DNA of 64,000 bases, from NCBI RefSeq assembly GCF_022668875.1, contig NZ_JAKGCR010000017.1, positions 1 to 64,000 of the forward strand, in the 5' to 3' direction. The DNA is from Domibacillus sp. PGB-M46. GTDB taxonomy: Bacteria; Bacillota; Bacilli; Bacillales; Domibacillaceae. The notes below the pieces were generated by a model. The model saw only the letters and a list, made by a program, of their open reading frames with translations, did no database searches and was not told where the DNA came from. Of this stretch, positions 53,021 to 62,334 are shown one piece after another (within the stretch, counting starts at the first letter, position 1; each line of letters begins with the position of its first letter). A program made the position numbers and the translations under genes.

Positions 53021-55120
53021 TTATTCAAATGAAATTTTCTCATTCTTGTCTAAATAGGCAATAATATGCTTCCTTGTTTCTATAAAATTGTACTGGGCAT
53101 TTCCTATTTTTATCGATGTTCCGTCCATTGCTGTATCAATATAAATTTTCTGGTCTCTCGGCACACTTATTAAGGTAGGCGTTCGGCTCTCAGACCCTGC
53201 TTCGTTAACTTTTGCACCTAATTGGCCAAATACTTCTCCTCCTCGCAATGCACCCTTAATATTCAATTTACCGCCAGCAACTATTTTTGTATTGACACTT
53301 CCCTGTTCCGTTACTTTTACATCACCGCTGCAATATAAACGACTGTTTAATGCATTTGGGATAACGATATAAGAGTTAGGCTCTACAGGCATTTGGCTTA
53401 ATTCATGCAGCTCTTGTAATTTCTTTGACAATTCCATAATCCATTCAATTGAGATCACTTCTTTAGATAACGATAAAAAAAGCTTTGATAATGATGCCGC
53501 TGTTTCCATCCATATTTTATCCGTTAAATAGTTTTCTCCCTTTTTGACTGTCTTTACATATTGTTTAATCAAAGCAGGAAATGTGCTAAACTTTTTTTCT
53601 AATAGTAATTTTATTAATGGCTGCAATCCATTTCTAGAAAGATCATTCGCTTTAAATCCAGGCGATGACATTAGCTGCTTCATTATTTGAATGATGCGTA
53701 TTAAATCTTTATTAATAGGCTCTAATAAATTTCCGACTTCTGCAACAACTATATTATTTTTTCCAGCTGTTATCTCCGAGCTAACAATGTTCCCACTGAC
53801 AACGACTGCCCCGGATGCAGTTAGAGAAGCCATATTTACAGATTTATGCACAACAATATTTCCTTCAGCTTCTACTTTCATACGCTCGCATACTTCTCCT
53901 GTAATCTCCACATCACCCATAAAACGTATATTTCCAGAAGAAAGATCTACATTTCCTTGATGTATTAATTTTGGCATTACAGAAAATTTTACAATATTCC
54001 CCCTTTCTTCAAAGTATGGACGTCCTGATTTAATAGCAATGATTTTATTATCAACTACGGTAATTCCTCGTCCTATTTTTACAAAGACATGAGCTGCTTG
54101 TTTTGGAGGAATAGGTTCATTGGTTACGGTTCTTCCTGGCTTTCCTGGAATGGGAGGGTGTAATATGGCAATGACTGTACCAACTTCTACATTTGGAATG
54201 GTTTTAAATTCCCGATAATCCACCCGGCCATCTTCATTTTCTTTTAACTTGTTCTCTGTTTTAGTATTAATTTTAAGCTCGATGTATCCGTCTTTTCCGG
54301 GTATTGCCTCTATTCCTGAGGCAATGGTAAAAACCACTGGCTCAGATGCTTCTGTTGCTTTTATAATTTCACCTTGATGAAAACCATGTTTAACCCCCAA
54401 ATCTGCTAATTTATTCACAACATCTTCGTAAGATAACGTATTTTGCACTTCTTTTCTTTCTTCAATCACTAGATCAATGTGCTGGGCTGGCTCAGTATCA
54501 CACAAGGATCGGGTAATTTTATAACCAGGTTCAATATGAAGCTCTACATGTAATTTTTGTGGATCCATTACTAGTTCCCAACTAGTTTCTTTTTCTTCAC
54601 TTTCCAACTGTATTTTATACTCATCTTTTTCAGTCATGACAAAGGTGCGTTCTTGAATTATCTGGTTGTTTCTATACACTTTCACTCCATCCGGTATTGT
54701 GACCATGGGAAAACGTGTAGGAGAACACTCGCACAATAGCACTCCATTTTTTACCCAGGCATTGCCTGTCAGACTTTCCGATTGAGGTTTCGTCCACTCG
54801 TCTTGTTTTAATTCGTTTTCTTGTTCTACTGTAAGAAACTCAGGCATGCTTTTTGAATCTGGAATGTTATCAATCCAGTCATTGATTACTTCAAATGGAT
54901 CAACATCTATTTGATTTTCTTCACTTTCTTGTTTCTGAATAGGTTTTTGTTCTAATTTTGTAAGCTTCACAATTGCGGCTTTTGATTTCATTTTAAAAAA
55001 ACTTTTAGATTCCTGCTGAATAATTTCAATATTAACTTCGTCTTTCGAAACTTCCAGTAAGTTAAGACCTGTCTCTATGGCTTCTTGAATTGTTTTCCCT
55101 TTTGAAACAATACTTTGCAT
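53021..55120 (-). CDS. Jag_N / FapA (DUF342) domain protein
   Basis: Protein of 699 residues. Residues 1-55 form a Jag_N-like domain (IVSKGKTIQEAIETGLNLLEVSKDEVNIEIIQQESKSFF). A spacer of about 170 residues follows. The FapA beta-helix region (about 230-520) carries SGRPYFEERGNIVKF, GNVDLSSGNIRFMGDVEITGEV and MASLTASGAVVVSGNIVSSEI. A C-terminal helical part ends in a second polymer-like segment (VKVTEQGSVNTKIVAGGKLNIKGALRGGEV). FapA proteins are beta-solenoid polymers affecting polar or flagellar assembly in some bacteria; here it is between a PP2C gene and a STAS gene. Function inferred only by family. Confidence 0.85.
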   Translation of the reverse strand: MQSIVSKGKTIQEAIETGLNLLEVSKDEVNIEIIQQESKSFFKMKSKAAIVKLTKLEQKPIQKQESEENQIDVDPFEVINDWIDNIPDSKSMPEFLTVEQENELKQDEWTKPQSESLTGNAWVKNGVLLCECSPTRFPMVTIPDGVKVYRNNQIIQERTFVMTEKDEYKIQLESEEKETSWELVMDPQKLHVELHIEPGYKITRSLCDTEPAQHIDLVIEERKEVQNTLSYEDVVNKLADLGVKHGFHQGEIIKATEASEPVVFTIASGIEAIPGKDGYIELKINTKTENKLKENEDGRVDYREFKTIPNVEVGTVIAILHPPIPGKPGRTVTNEPIPPKQAAHVFVKIGRGITVVDNKIIAIKSGRPYFEERGNIVKFSVMPKLIHQGNVDLSSGNIRFMGDVEITGEVCERMKVEAEGNIVVHKSVNMASLTASGAVVVSGNIVSSEITAGKNNIVVAEVGNLLEPINKDLIRIIQIMKQLMSSPGFKANDLSRNGLQPLIKLLLEKKFSTFPALIKQYVKTVKKGENYLTDKIWMETAASLSKLFLSLSKEVISIEWIMELSKKLQELHELSQMPVEPNSYIVIPNALNSRLYCSGDVKVTEQGSVNTKIVAGGKLNIKGALRGGEVFGQLGAKVNEAGSESRTPTLISVPRDQKIYIDTAMDGTSIKIGNAQYNFIETRKHIIAYLDKNEKISFE

Positions 55121-55133
55121 CGACTTTCCCCCC

Positions 55134-55976
55134 CTACTTCATTACTGGAGAATTTAAACTGGATATTTCCGCTTCCTGTTCACCAATCTTTAATAAAACC
55201 ATTGTAATATCATCTCTTTGAGGAGCACCTTCAGTGAAATCTTCAATCGATGCTAAAATATTTTTTTCAATCTCGCTTACACTATTTTGCTTGTTTTCCA
55301 ATAGAGCAGCAATAAGACGGTGCAATTTATACTGTTCACTGCTATTATTTTGTGCTTCGATAATGCCATCTGTATAAAAGAAAATGATATCTTGTTTGTC
55401 TAGGTGGACCGTCTGATTATGATATACCTGGTTGGGCAATCCCCCTACCATGATTCCTTTAACTCTCGGCAATTCCTCGACTACTTTTTCTTTTCCTTTA
55501 ATATAAAGCGGCAAAGTGTGGCCCGCATTTGCATAGGTGAGTTCATAAGTTTTAGGATCCCAGTCCGCACATATTAATGTTACAAAGGATTTAAGCGTCC
55601 TCAAATCATCGTAAAGCGCCTGGTTCATGGATTTCAACGTATCAGCTGGACTTTTAGTCGTTTCCGCCGCACTTCGAAAAGCGCCTCTTGTTAAAATCAT
55701 CAGCATAGCAGCGGGAATGCCTTTTCCCATTACATCACCGACCACAATTCGAATTTTTCCATTTACCAGTGGATAAAAATCAAAGTAATCTCCGCCAATA
55801 AGACGGGCAGGAATAGAAGAACCGGAAACTTCTCCACCTTCAAAAACAGGTGTTTTCCCATTTAAAAGCTGCAATTGAATATTTCTTGCCAATTTGATTT
55901 CCCGCTTTAGCGTTTTATCTAAAACAGTTGGGTCATGGCTATTCTGATGTATAAATGTCGCGCTATCTTTATACAT
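55134..55976 (-). CDS. PP2C/SpoIIE-type serine phosphatase (RsbU-like)
   Basis: Soluble phosphatase of 280 residues with a short N-terminal helix (about 20-45, coiled). Metal ligands Asp63 (GGDYFDF), Asp81 (VGDVMGKG), Asp203 (YTDGI) and Asp255/256 (RDDITM) are complete, so it should be active. It would dephosphorylate the STAS partners, two of which are encoded in the same operon. Its start overlaps the stop of the upstream STAS gene (TGATG), showing coupling. Confidence 0.94.
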   Translation of the reverse strand: MYKDSATFIHQNSHDPTVLDKTLKREIKLARNIQLQLLNGKTPVFEGGEVSGSSIPARLIGGDYFDFYPLVNGKIRIVVGDVMGKGIPAAMLMILTRGAFRSAAETTKSPADTLKSMNQALYDDLRTLKSFVTLICADWDPKTYELTYANAGHTLPLYIKGKEKVVEELPRVKGIMVGGLPNQVYHNQTVHLDKQDIIFFYTDGIIEAQNNSSEQYKLHRLIAALLENKQNSVSEIEKNILASIEDFTEGAPQRDDITMVLLKIGEQEAEISSLNSPVMK

Positions 55977-56290
55977 CAGATAACCTCCCCGTCAAACGCT
56001 TCTAAGATATCGTACAGCCCTACTGTTTCAAATACTTCATTTGTTATTTCATCAATACCCTGAAGCTTAAGTTTGAAATTCTTTTCTTTGGATAAATAAA
56101 TGGCATTCATTATAGAGCCAATTCCTGTAGAATCTATAAACTCAAGACTTGAGAAATCTATTAAAACAGTTTCTACATTGCCTATATCCTCCATATAAAG
56201 GTCAATAATATTAGTGGTAGTAATATCAATAAGTCCTTTAATTTTAAGAATTGCCGTAACATTTTGTACTTCTTTTTCAATAGTGAGCAT
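55976..56290 (-). CDS. STAS-domain protein
   Basis: A 104-residue STAS protein. Loop FIDSTGIG has Thr55 where SpoIIAA has its Ser, so phosphorylation on Thr or on Ser54 is possible. SD AAGGAGG. It overlaps the PP2C gene, hence is probably its substrate. Together with the second STAS protein of the operon it offers two outputs or a regulatory pair. Confidence 0.92.
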   Translation of the reverse strand: MLTIEKEVQNVTAILKIKGLIDITTTNIIDLYMEDIGNVETVLIDFSSLEFIDSTGIGSIMNAIYLSKEKNFKLKLQGIDEITNEVFETVGLYDILEAFDGEVI

Positions 56291-56302
56291 TTTTAAACCT
56301 CC

Positions 56303-57874
56303 TTAAAGCTTAAATTTGCTGATATGCTTGAGTAAGATATTAGAGATGGCAGAAAGCTCGCTTGATTGTTCATGAAGAGACTGCATTAAATCCGATAACG
56401 TAATGGTTGCATTCGTTACAGCTGCAGTACGGTCCGTTGCGACCTTTTTCATCCTCTCGACATTCTCTATAACGGACGAGTTTTCTTTAGTTGGTTCTAA
56501 AGCATTTAATACATCATTTAAAAATTCCGTAATTTCATACAATTGCTCTCTTGATTTCATTGTCGCTTCTGTTGATACTGCATACATTTTATCCAAAGAC
56601 TGCGCCGTTTCCATTTCCAAAATCATAGAAAGCCGCTGTGTTTTTTTTGCTTGTTCCTGGGTGTCTGTGACAAGCTGGTTTAACTTTTCTACCATTCTAT
56701 TGGTTGTTTTTGATAACGTATCCAGCTCACTTCCATCGTTCACTTTACTTTTTGCTGTAAGATTGCCTTCTTCTAAAAGATTAATCTGTCTCATGATTTT
56801 TAGTATATTTCCATAGATTCTATTGAAAAATTTCACAATAAGTAGAAACAATGATAATAACGAAATTAATCCAGTTAAAATTAGAATAATTGAATGTTTG
56901 TAGATAGGAGCACTCATTTCTTCATAATCCAGCGCAATATAAATCACTTTATTTTCATTTACTGGCAAGAACGTTTTATATACTTTTTTGCCGTTGTTTT
57001 TTTGAATGTACGTCACAACTTTTTTACTTTTTGTTGAGTTTATTAGCGTTTCTACATCCTTTTTTGTTTCATATTCAAACTTTCCATGTACAATTTTATT
57101 CAAAGGTGGGTATATTTTTTCTGCTAAGCTTGGATCTTTATAAACTCTGTTATCTAGCACGGCAATTTCTTCTACAAACGGATTATCTTTTCTTGAGGCT
57201 TTTATCCAAGCGTCAGGCCCTGTCGCGTTTGTGAATTTATATACCTCATTTGCTTCTATATACGGGTTAATGATATAGTCTGTCCCTTTCACGTGGTAAT
57301 ATGCATATTTGAAAAATACGGATTCCTCTTCATTTGATGCAGATTGAGAGATCGGAATAATAAATAGATTGTTTGTCATGTATGAATAATATCCATCATT
57401 TGTCGGTGGCTTATCCTTCAGCATATCATCCATATTGCTGTACCCGTCTTCGCTAAACTCTTTTAAACTAAACCCTATTTCATTTCTATCACTTGATTTT
57501 GTTCCAATGATATCAGTTTTATCCTCTGTTCTTGCGAATAAAGTAATGCCTGCAAGTCCTAATTCGTTTCTTATGCTGATTAGTTCTTCAGTTGTGATTT
57601 CGTCAATGGTTTGATTCTTTATCAAATCGGCAATATGCACTGCATAAGATTCCATTTTTAAATCTATTTGTTTTTCTATATTTAAGGCCGCTAAGTTAGT
57701 TGAAGTTATTCCCTGTTCTATACTTTTAGCAATTAAATCGGCTTCTTTATTGACGCTTTTTTGTACTTGTTCCTGAATTAAATAAATTTGAAATACGCCG
57801 GAGACAAGCGATATGACTAAAAGAATAATAAAAGCTTTGACAATAAACTGTGTTTTTAATGATGCAGGTCTCAT
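56303..57874 (-). CDS. Two-TM HAMP sensor with coiled-coil output
   Basis: Sensor of 523 residues: TM1 at about 12-32, a large extracytoplasmic region (about 33-320) of the Cache-like type, TM2 at about 322-345 (HSIILILTGLISLLSLFLLIVKF), HAMP (about 346-400), then a coiled coil to the end. It resembles a chemoreceptor but lacks the conserved MCP hairpin tip (no ALNAAIEAA-like motif), so it should not couple to CheA in the usual way. It overlaps the end of the AMP-ligase gene (CAATGAG) and precedes the STAS/PP2C genes, so it may feed the partner-switch. ATG with SD GGAGGC. Confidence 0.88.
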   Translation of the reverse strand: MRPASLKTQFIVKAFIILLVISLVSGVFQIYLIQEQVQKSVNKEADLIAKSIEQGITSTNLAALNIEKQIDLKMESYAVHIADLIKNQTIDEITTEELISIRNELGLAGITLFARTEDKTDIIGTKSSDRNEIGFSLKEFSEDGYSNMDDMLKDKPPTNDGYYSYMTNNLFIIPISQSASNEEESVFFKYAYYHVKGTDYIINPYIEANEVYKFTNATGPDAWIKASRKDNPFVEEIAVLDNRVYKDPSLAEKIYPPLNKIVHGKFEYETKKDVETLINSTKSKKVVTYIQKNNGKKVYKTFLPVNENKVIYIALDYEEMSAPIYKHSIILILTGLISLLSLFLLIVKFFNRIYGNILKIMRQINLLEEGNLTAKSKVNDGSELDTLSKTTNRMVEKLNQLVTDTQEQAKKTQRLSMILEMETAQSLDKMYAVSTEATMKSREQLYEITEFLNDVLNALEPTKENSSVIENVERMKKVATDRTAAVTNATITLSDLMQSLHEQSSELSAISNILLKHISKFKL

Positions 57875-59373
57875 TGCTCTGCCTCCGAAGCCCCGCTGTT
57901 AGCTGCCAGCTTCTTTAGCTTTAATTTATCTATTTTTCCTTGGTTCATCGGCAATTCTTCTAATTGATAAATTTCATCGGGTACCTTATATCTCGCTATC
58001 TCCCTTTTACATAAATTGTATAATTCTGTATGTGGAACCAGCACTTCTCCTGTAATAAATGCCACTACTTTTTCTCCTAAAATTGGATGTGGTACGCCTA
58101 CTATACTCACACTTTTTACGTGTTTATGTTTAGCCAACACCTTTTCCACTTCACCTGGTATTACTTGCTGTCCACCCTTTTTAATCATGTCTTTCTTTCT
58201 TCCAATCAGTTGTATGTTTCCATTTTCCAGCCTGGTTCCTAAATCCCCTGTATAATACCAACCTTTTTCTAATACTTCCTTTGTCAAATCTGATCTTTTA
58301 TAATATCCATTCAATACAGCGGGAGATTTAAAAACTAATTCATCATCGTGCCCTATTCTCGCCTCTATACCGTCCACTAAATCCCATCCGGATTTATACA
58401 ATTCTTTCATATCCTTTTTTACCAGTAAAATTCCTTGCTCAGATATTCCGTAACACGCCGTCAACATGCAATGCTCCATTCCTTTTAATGACTCAATAAA
58501 AGCAGGCGTGACCGGCTCTCCAGAGATCATAATTCTATCAAGTCTTTCTAAAACGTCTCTATTTCCCTGCTGTAAAAATAAATTCAATGAATTGTACGCG
58601 GAAGGTGTAGCTACTATTTTGTTGCAATGGTGATTCCTCAAATAATTGATAATTTTAAAAACATCAAAACTCTCTGGAAAGATTATCTTTGTCCCATTCT
58701 TTAAACTTGTAAGTAACCAGGCAATCCCGTAAGGCGAATTTAAAGGGAAAGTAGAAAATATCGCATCCTCCTCAGATAATTTAAACTCTTTTTCAATCTG
58801 GTTTATCCAGCTTTTCCATGAGTTCATATTGATCATAATTCCCTTTGGAGCGCCGGTGCTTCCAGACGAGCATCCTATCACGTCAATTTTTTCCTTATCC
58901 TGCTCGTATTTTTCTCCATTACTTTTATTTAATTTCCATTGATTATTTTCTTGGAAATAAAAATTCACTTGTTTTCCTTCTTTGTCGACCCATCTTTTCA
59001 CTAATTGTATTTGTTCTGTATGATCGTTATTTTGAGCTGTAAATATAAAATGAGGTTTGGTTAGTTCTAGTACGGATGTTAAATCATGATTTTTAAATTG
59101 ATGACTTATGGGTACTATTGTCCCACCTAGTTTGTTTATTGCAATAAATAATGCTGTATAAGTAAATACTGACGGGATAATTAAGGCGGCTCTGTAGCCA
59201 GTTAAATCCCCATATTCGCTTAACATTGATTTATATTTTTTTATTTCCTTTTTTAGTTCCCCATACGTGTAAGAATTTGTTAACGTAGACAAAGCGGTTT
59301 TGTGACTAGCTTTTTCCTTCTCGACTACCAGGTTATCAGTCCTATTAAAAATGATGTCATAAAAAGTTTCCAT
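57871..59373 (-). CDS. AMP-forming acyl/aminoacyl ligase
   Basis: ANL-superfamily adenylation enzyme of 500 residues. P-loop-like SSGSTGAPKG at 169-178, YGISEQG (A5), YYTGDLG (A7), GRKKDMIKKGGQQVIPGEVE (A8 hinge) and NQGKIDKLKL (A10 Lys). It activates a carboxylic acid as an adenylate and, given the ACP encoded just upstream (6-bp gap), probably loads it onto that ACP. The specificity cannot be read with confidence. SD GGGAG; the stop overlaps the HAMP sensor start. Confidence 0.93.
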   Translation of the reverse strand: METFYDIIFNRTDNLVVEKEKASHKTALSTLTNSYTYGELKKEIKKYKSMLSEYGDLTGYRAALIIPSVFTYTALFIAINKLGGTIVPISHQFKNHDLTSVLELTKPHFIFTAQNNDHTEQIQLVKRWVDKEGKQVNFYFQENNQWKLNKSNGEKYEQDKEKIDVIGCSSGSTGAPKGIMINMNSWKSWINQIEKEFKLSEEDAIFSTFPLNSPYGIAWLLTSLKNGTKIIFPESFDVFKIINYLRNHHCNKIVATPSAYNSLNLFLQQGNRDVLERLDRIMISGEPVTPAFIESLKGMEHCMLTACYGISEQGILLVKKDMKELYKSGWDLVDGIEARIGHDDELVFKSPAVLNGYYKRSDLTKEVLEKGWYYTGDLGTRLENGNIQLIGRKKDMIKKGGQQVIPGEVEKVLAKHKHVKSVSIVGVPHPILGEKVVAFITGEVLVPHTELYNLCKREIARYKVPDEIYQLEELPMNQGKIDKLKLKKLAANSGASEAEQ

Positions 59374-59378
59374 TTCCC

Positions 59379-59606
59379 TTACTCCCTTGTAAAAGCAGTA
59401 AACATGCTTCCCACAGATACCAAGTCATCATTACTTTGTATTTTACTTATGTCTATGCCAAATCTAGTTTGAATTTCAATTACTAAATTCACCATTTGAA
59501 GTGAATCGATTTCCAAATCTTCTTTAAAAGAAGAGTGTTCCTGAATTTCGTTTAAGGGCAGTTTGGAAATCTCCGAAATTACATGTTTTAAATTGTCAAA
59601 CGTCAT
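59379..59606 (-). CDS. Acyl carrier protein
   Basis: ACP of about 75 residues with the phosphopantetheine Ser35 in LEIDSLQMVN. I use the ATG at 59606, whose codon overlaps the end of the hydrolase gene (coupled). It is distinct from the housekeeping AcpP type (EDLEIDSLQMVNLVIEI) and lies between a hydrolase/acyltransferase-like gene and an AMP-ligase, so it probably carries an acyl or aminoacyl group in this operon's own pathway. Confidence 0.92.
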   Translation of the reverse strand: MTFDNLKHVISEISKLPLNEIQEHSSFKEDLEIDSLQMVNLVIEIQTRFGIDISKIQSNDDLVSVGSMFTAFTRE

Positions 59607-60660
59607 GAGGATCAGCACCTTTCTGTAGCCAATCTGCTATTATTTCTCTTATTTCCGGCAGTGAATTATTGCAACAATGGCCTTCCTGTTCATATACTTT
59701 TAAACAACTACTTCTAGGGAGCTTCTTATATAAATTATCAATATCCTGCCCAGCCACCATTACATCTTTTTTGCCATGTACTAAAAAAACTGGGTTTAAA
59801 AAATGCAGGTGATCAAAGGAAGGAAGCATATTCTTTTCTCCCATTTCCAAAATATATTCTGTCCGTTCAATGAAATATTCCGGCATCTGTATTTCTTGAT
59901 TTAAAAAGGCAGGTGAGACAGCTGCAGCTTTGGTCACTTTAGGATTACAGCTTCCATAGATAGCCCAAGAAGCGCCCGAACTCGTACCAAATAAGTACAG
60001 TGGCACACGTGGAAATTGAGCATGTGTATAATCGATTAATGCATCAATAAACCTTCCCCATCGCTCCGTTGAACCTCTTATCTCATAGTCTGTGTATGTT
60101 TGACCTTGCCCAGGTCCGTCAAAGCTGACTGTGATAAAATTATGTTTTAGAAAATCCAGTTCATATGTGAAGAGTTCCTCTTTTGCTGAGTCAATTGGGT
60201 TAATAATGATTACAATCCCAGCTGGGCTATGTGGAATTCGCAGTCTGCCTGAATATTTTTCTCTTTCGATCGAAAGTTGAACGTGCTTGGTTTTAAATTG
60301 TGAAAGGTGGTCAGCCTGAAAAAAAGCATGTAAACTTTTATGCAGACACACGCTTTTTTCTTCATTCCTTTCGGGTATCAACCAATACATTAACTGATAG
60401 TGAAGTCCTGCCAGCTGAAAACAATGCTCTGCTTCTTGCCTGCAGTCTGTTTCCTTTGCTAATGAAATCGATTGCGCTGCCAGTTCACTCCAGCCTTCCA
60501 TCCATATGTCTTTAGTTAAGAAAGATTTACGCATGCTATTTACATGAGCTTCTTTTAAACCATGGGCTTTCCATCTATCCCAAAACCCATCTATTAAAGA
60601 AGCCGTTATAAGAGTTTTATCAATTGTTGATAAATATTTTCTTTTATCATCCTGTTGCAT
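59596..60660 (-). CDS. Alpha/beta hydrolase, FrsA/acyltransferase-like
   Basis: A 354-residue alpha/beta hydrolase with an unusual ~140-residue helical N-terminus. Catalytic Ser227 in GTSSG, Asp299 (VHGKKDVMV) and His328 (EQEGHCC) form a full triad; SFDGPGQGQT marks the oxyanion region. It could hydrolyse or transfer the acyl group held on the ACP. ATG with SD AAGGAGG; its start overlaps the end of the kinase-like gene and its end overlaps the ACP gene. Confidence 0.9.
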   Translation of the reverse strand: MQQDDKRKYLSTIDKTLITASLIDGFWDRWKAHGLKEAHVNSMRKSFLTKDIWMEGWSELAAQSISLAKETDCRQEAEHCFQLAGLHYQLMYWLIPERNEEKSVCLHKSLHAFFQADHLSQFKTKHVQLSIEREKYSGRLRIPHSPAGIVIIINPIDSAKEELFTYELDFLKHNFITVSFDGPGQGQTYTDYEIRGSTERWGRFIDALIDYTHAQFPRVPLYLFGTSSGASWAIYGSCNPKVTKAAAVSPAFLNQEIQMPEYFIERTEYILEMGEKNMLPSFDHLHFLNPVFLVHGKKDVMVAGQDIDNLYKKLPRSSCLKVYEQEGHCCNNSLPEIREIIADWLQKGADPHDV

Positions 60661-61615
60661 TTAATTCACCTCCTTTATTTTTGTTCATATCAAATGTCAA
60701 AATGATTGTTGATCCTTTGGAAGACGTATACAATAAGATACGTTTTGACATTTTCATCATGAGAGTAAAGCCTTGTCCAAGAGATTGTTTTGTGGAAAAT
60801 CCAGCTAATAAAGTGGTTCTGGGTAAGTCTTCCAAAGAAAACCCTGGACCATTATCCTCAACTATAAATCGGATCTCATGATTTTTTTCATCCTTGATCA
60901 GCGTCATTTTTCCTTCTTCAGCATGCTTGATTGTATTCGTGATAGCTTCTGACAAAACCAGCAGCAAGCTCATAATAGAAGATGTGCCTAAATTTTGTAA
61001 TTCAAGGCTTGCTTTGGCTAGATTACGGCACACAGGAATATCAGAACGGGCCTTAATTGTTCCTTCACAAAAGACAATTCCTTTTCGATAACTATCTGCT
61101 TCCTCTTTGGAAATAAGCAAAAACTTCTCCTGGGTCGCTGCGTAAATAACATCCCTGTATATAAGCCATTTCTCATCCATCTGCGAACTTACATTCACTT
61201 TATTTTCTTGAACAGATTTTTCGTAAGAGAGAGCGAACAAATCCGTTTTATGCATTTCATAAGCTTTTAGCAATATATTTTGAATATCAGGACTTACATC
61301 CATGTTTTTTATTTCGGCTGGAATGTTTTCCTCTAATTTATTCCACTTAAGCATTTGTTCACTTAAATAAATAAGGTATTCATTTTGGTTTTCTTTATCT
61401 GAATCAGCAAAGGAGAGTCGTGAGAATGATAGATAAAATAATATGGCTGTCTCGTCTGAATGCAAACCTATATACTGGCCTAGTTTTCTTGCAAGAAATC
61501 CTCTTTTTGTCATATAGTCCAAGTCTGAATAGGACATTTGTAAAGGAAAAGACGGAGCACCAATAATCGTTTCCCTGGAAGAATCTTTAAAAACTTTATT
61601 AATAAACCGCCTCAA
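60647..61615 (-). CDS. HATPase protein, RsbW/histidine-kinase-like, with unique N-terminus
   Basis: A 322-residue protein. The C-terminal part (about 195-310) is a GHKL ATPase: N-box SEAITNTIKHA (Glu223, Asn227), G1 DNGPGF (254-259), and GFSTKQSLGQGF (272-283). This is the RsbW/RsbT/SpoIIAB-like arrangement rather than a histidine kinase (no H-box). The first ~190 residues are helical and unrecognised. It is the natural serine kinase for the operon's STAS proteins. TTG start with AAAGGAGG 7 nt away. Confidence 0.88.
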   Translation of the reverse strand: MRRFINKVFKDSSRETIIGAPSFPLQMSYSDLDYMTKRGFLARKLGQYIGLHSDETAILFYLSFSRLSFADSDKENQNEYLIYLSEQMLKWNKLEENIPAEIKNMDVSPDIQNILLKAYEMHKTDLFALSYEKSVQENKVNVSSQMDEKWLIYRDVIYAATQEKFLLISKEEADSYRKGIVFCEGTIKARSDIPVCRNLAKASLELQNLGTSSIMSLLLVLSEAITNTIKHAEEGKMTLIKDEKNHEIRFIVEDNGPGFSLEDLPRTTLLAGFSTKQSLGQGFTLMMKMSKRILLYTSSKGSTIILTFDMNKNKGGELNATG

Positions 61616-61629
61616 ATCACAGCCTCCTT

Positions 61630-62331
61630 TTACACAATTCCCAAAGGAGGCATAATAGTCAATTTGTCTATATATGCACCGGAAGGTTGATTAATTAAGT
61701 TCATTAAATGCTGCGCGACTATTTTTTTGGGGGGGATATTTGATAAATTCGGTTTCGGATTAATTTGATCCCAAAAACTGCTGCTGAAAGCTCCAGGTAA
61801 CACAGCTGTCACCTGAACGCCTTTTGTTCGGAGTTTAAACTGCAGCACCTTTATTAAACCAATTGGGCCGAATTTGGAAGCAAAATACCCTCCTCCACCA
61901 GCTAATGCAGTTGTACCTGCTATAGAAATTAAATTTATAGTATGCCCCTGTTGCTTCTTTTCCATGTGCCGTCCAAAGCATTTACAGTTTAAATATGTTC
62001 CCCGTAAGTTAACCGCGATCATTTGGTCAAAATCTTCTGTTGAAGAATCTATTATGCTTGTAGATGTACCAGTACCTGCAGAATTAATTAACACATCAAT
62101 CGTGCCGAAATGAGCCATAGCTTGTTTACAAAATGCTTCAACGGAACCTTCACTGGTTAAACCTACTGGCAGTTCTAGTGAATGTTCTTTTCTATTTACT
62201 TTGCTGCTTCGGCTTTCGAGCACAACATTAGCTCCGTTCTCTAAAAGCAATTCAGCTGTTTCTTTGCCAATTCCTTTACTTGAGCCGGTAATAACGATAG
62301 TTTTTCCTTTTAATGATGGATTCAAAATCAT
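61630..62331 (-). CDS. Short-chain dehydrogenase (candidate sepiapterin-reductase-like)
   Basis: Classical SDR of 233 residues: TGSSKGIG at 15-22, NSAG at 83-86, Asn108, Ser136, Tyr149 and Lys153 (YFASK). Between a PTPS-like gene and a kinase-like gene, in a folE/PTPS operon, it is the obvious candidate for reducing the 6-pyruvoyl side chain (sepiapterin-reductase role), though sequence alone cannot distinguish this from other SDR activities. SD AAGGAG. Confidence 0.85.
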   Translation of the reverse strand: MILNPSLKGKTIVITGSSKGIGKETAELLLENGANVVLESRSSKVNRKEHSLELPVGLTSEGSVEAFCKQAMAHFGTIDVLINSAGTGTSTSIIDSSTEDFDQMIAVNLRGTYLNCKCFGRHMEKKQQGHTINLISIAGTTALAGGGGYFASKFGPIGLIKVLQFKLRTKGVQVTAVLPGAFSSSFWDQINPKPNLSNIPPKKIVAQHLMNLINQPSGAYIDKLTIMPPLGIV

Positions 62332-62334
62332 TCC

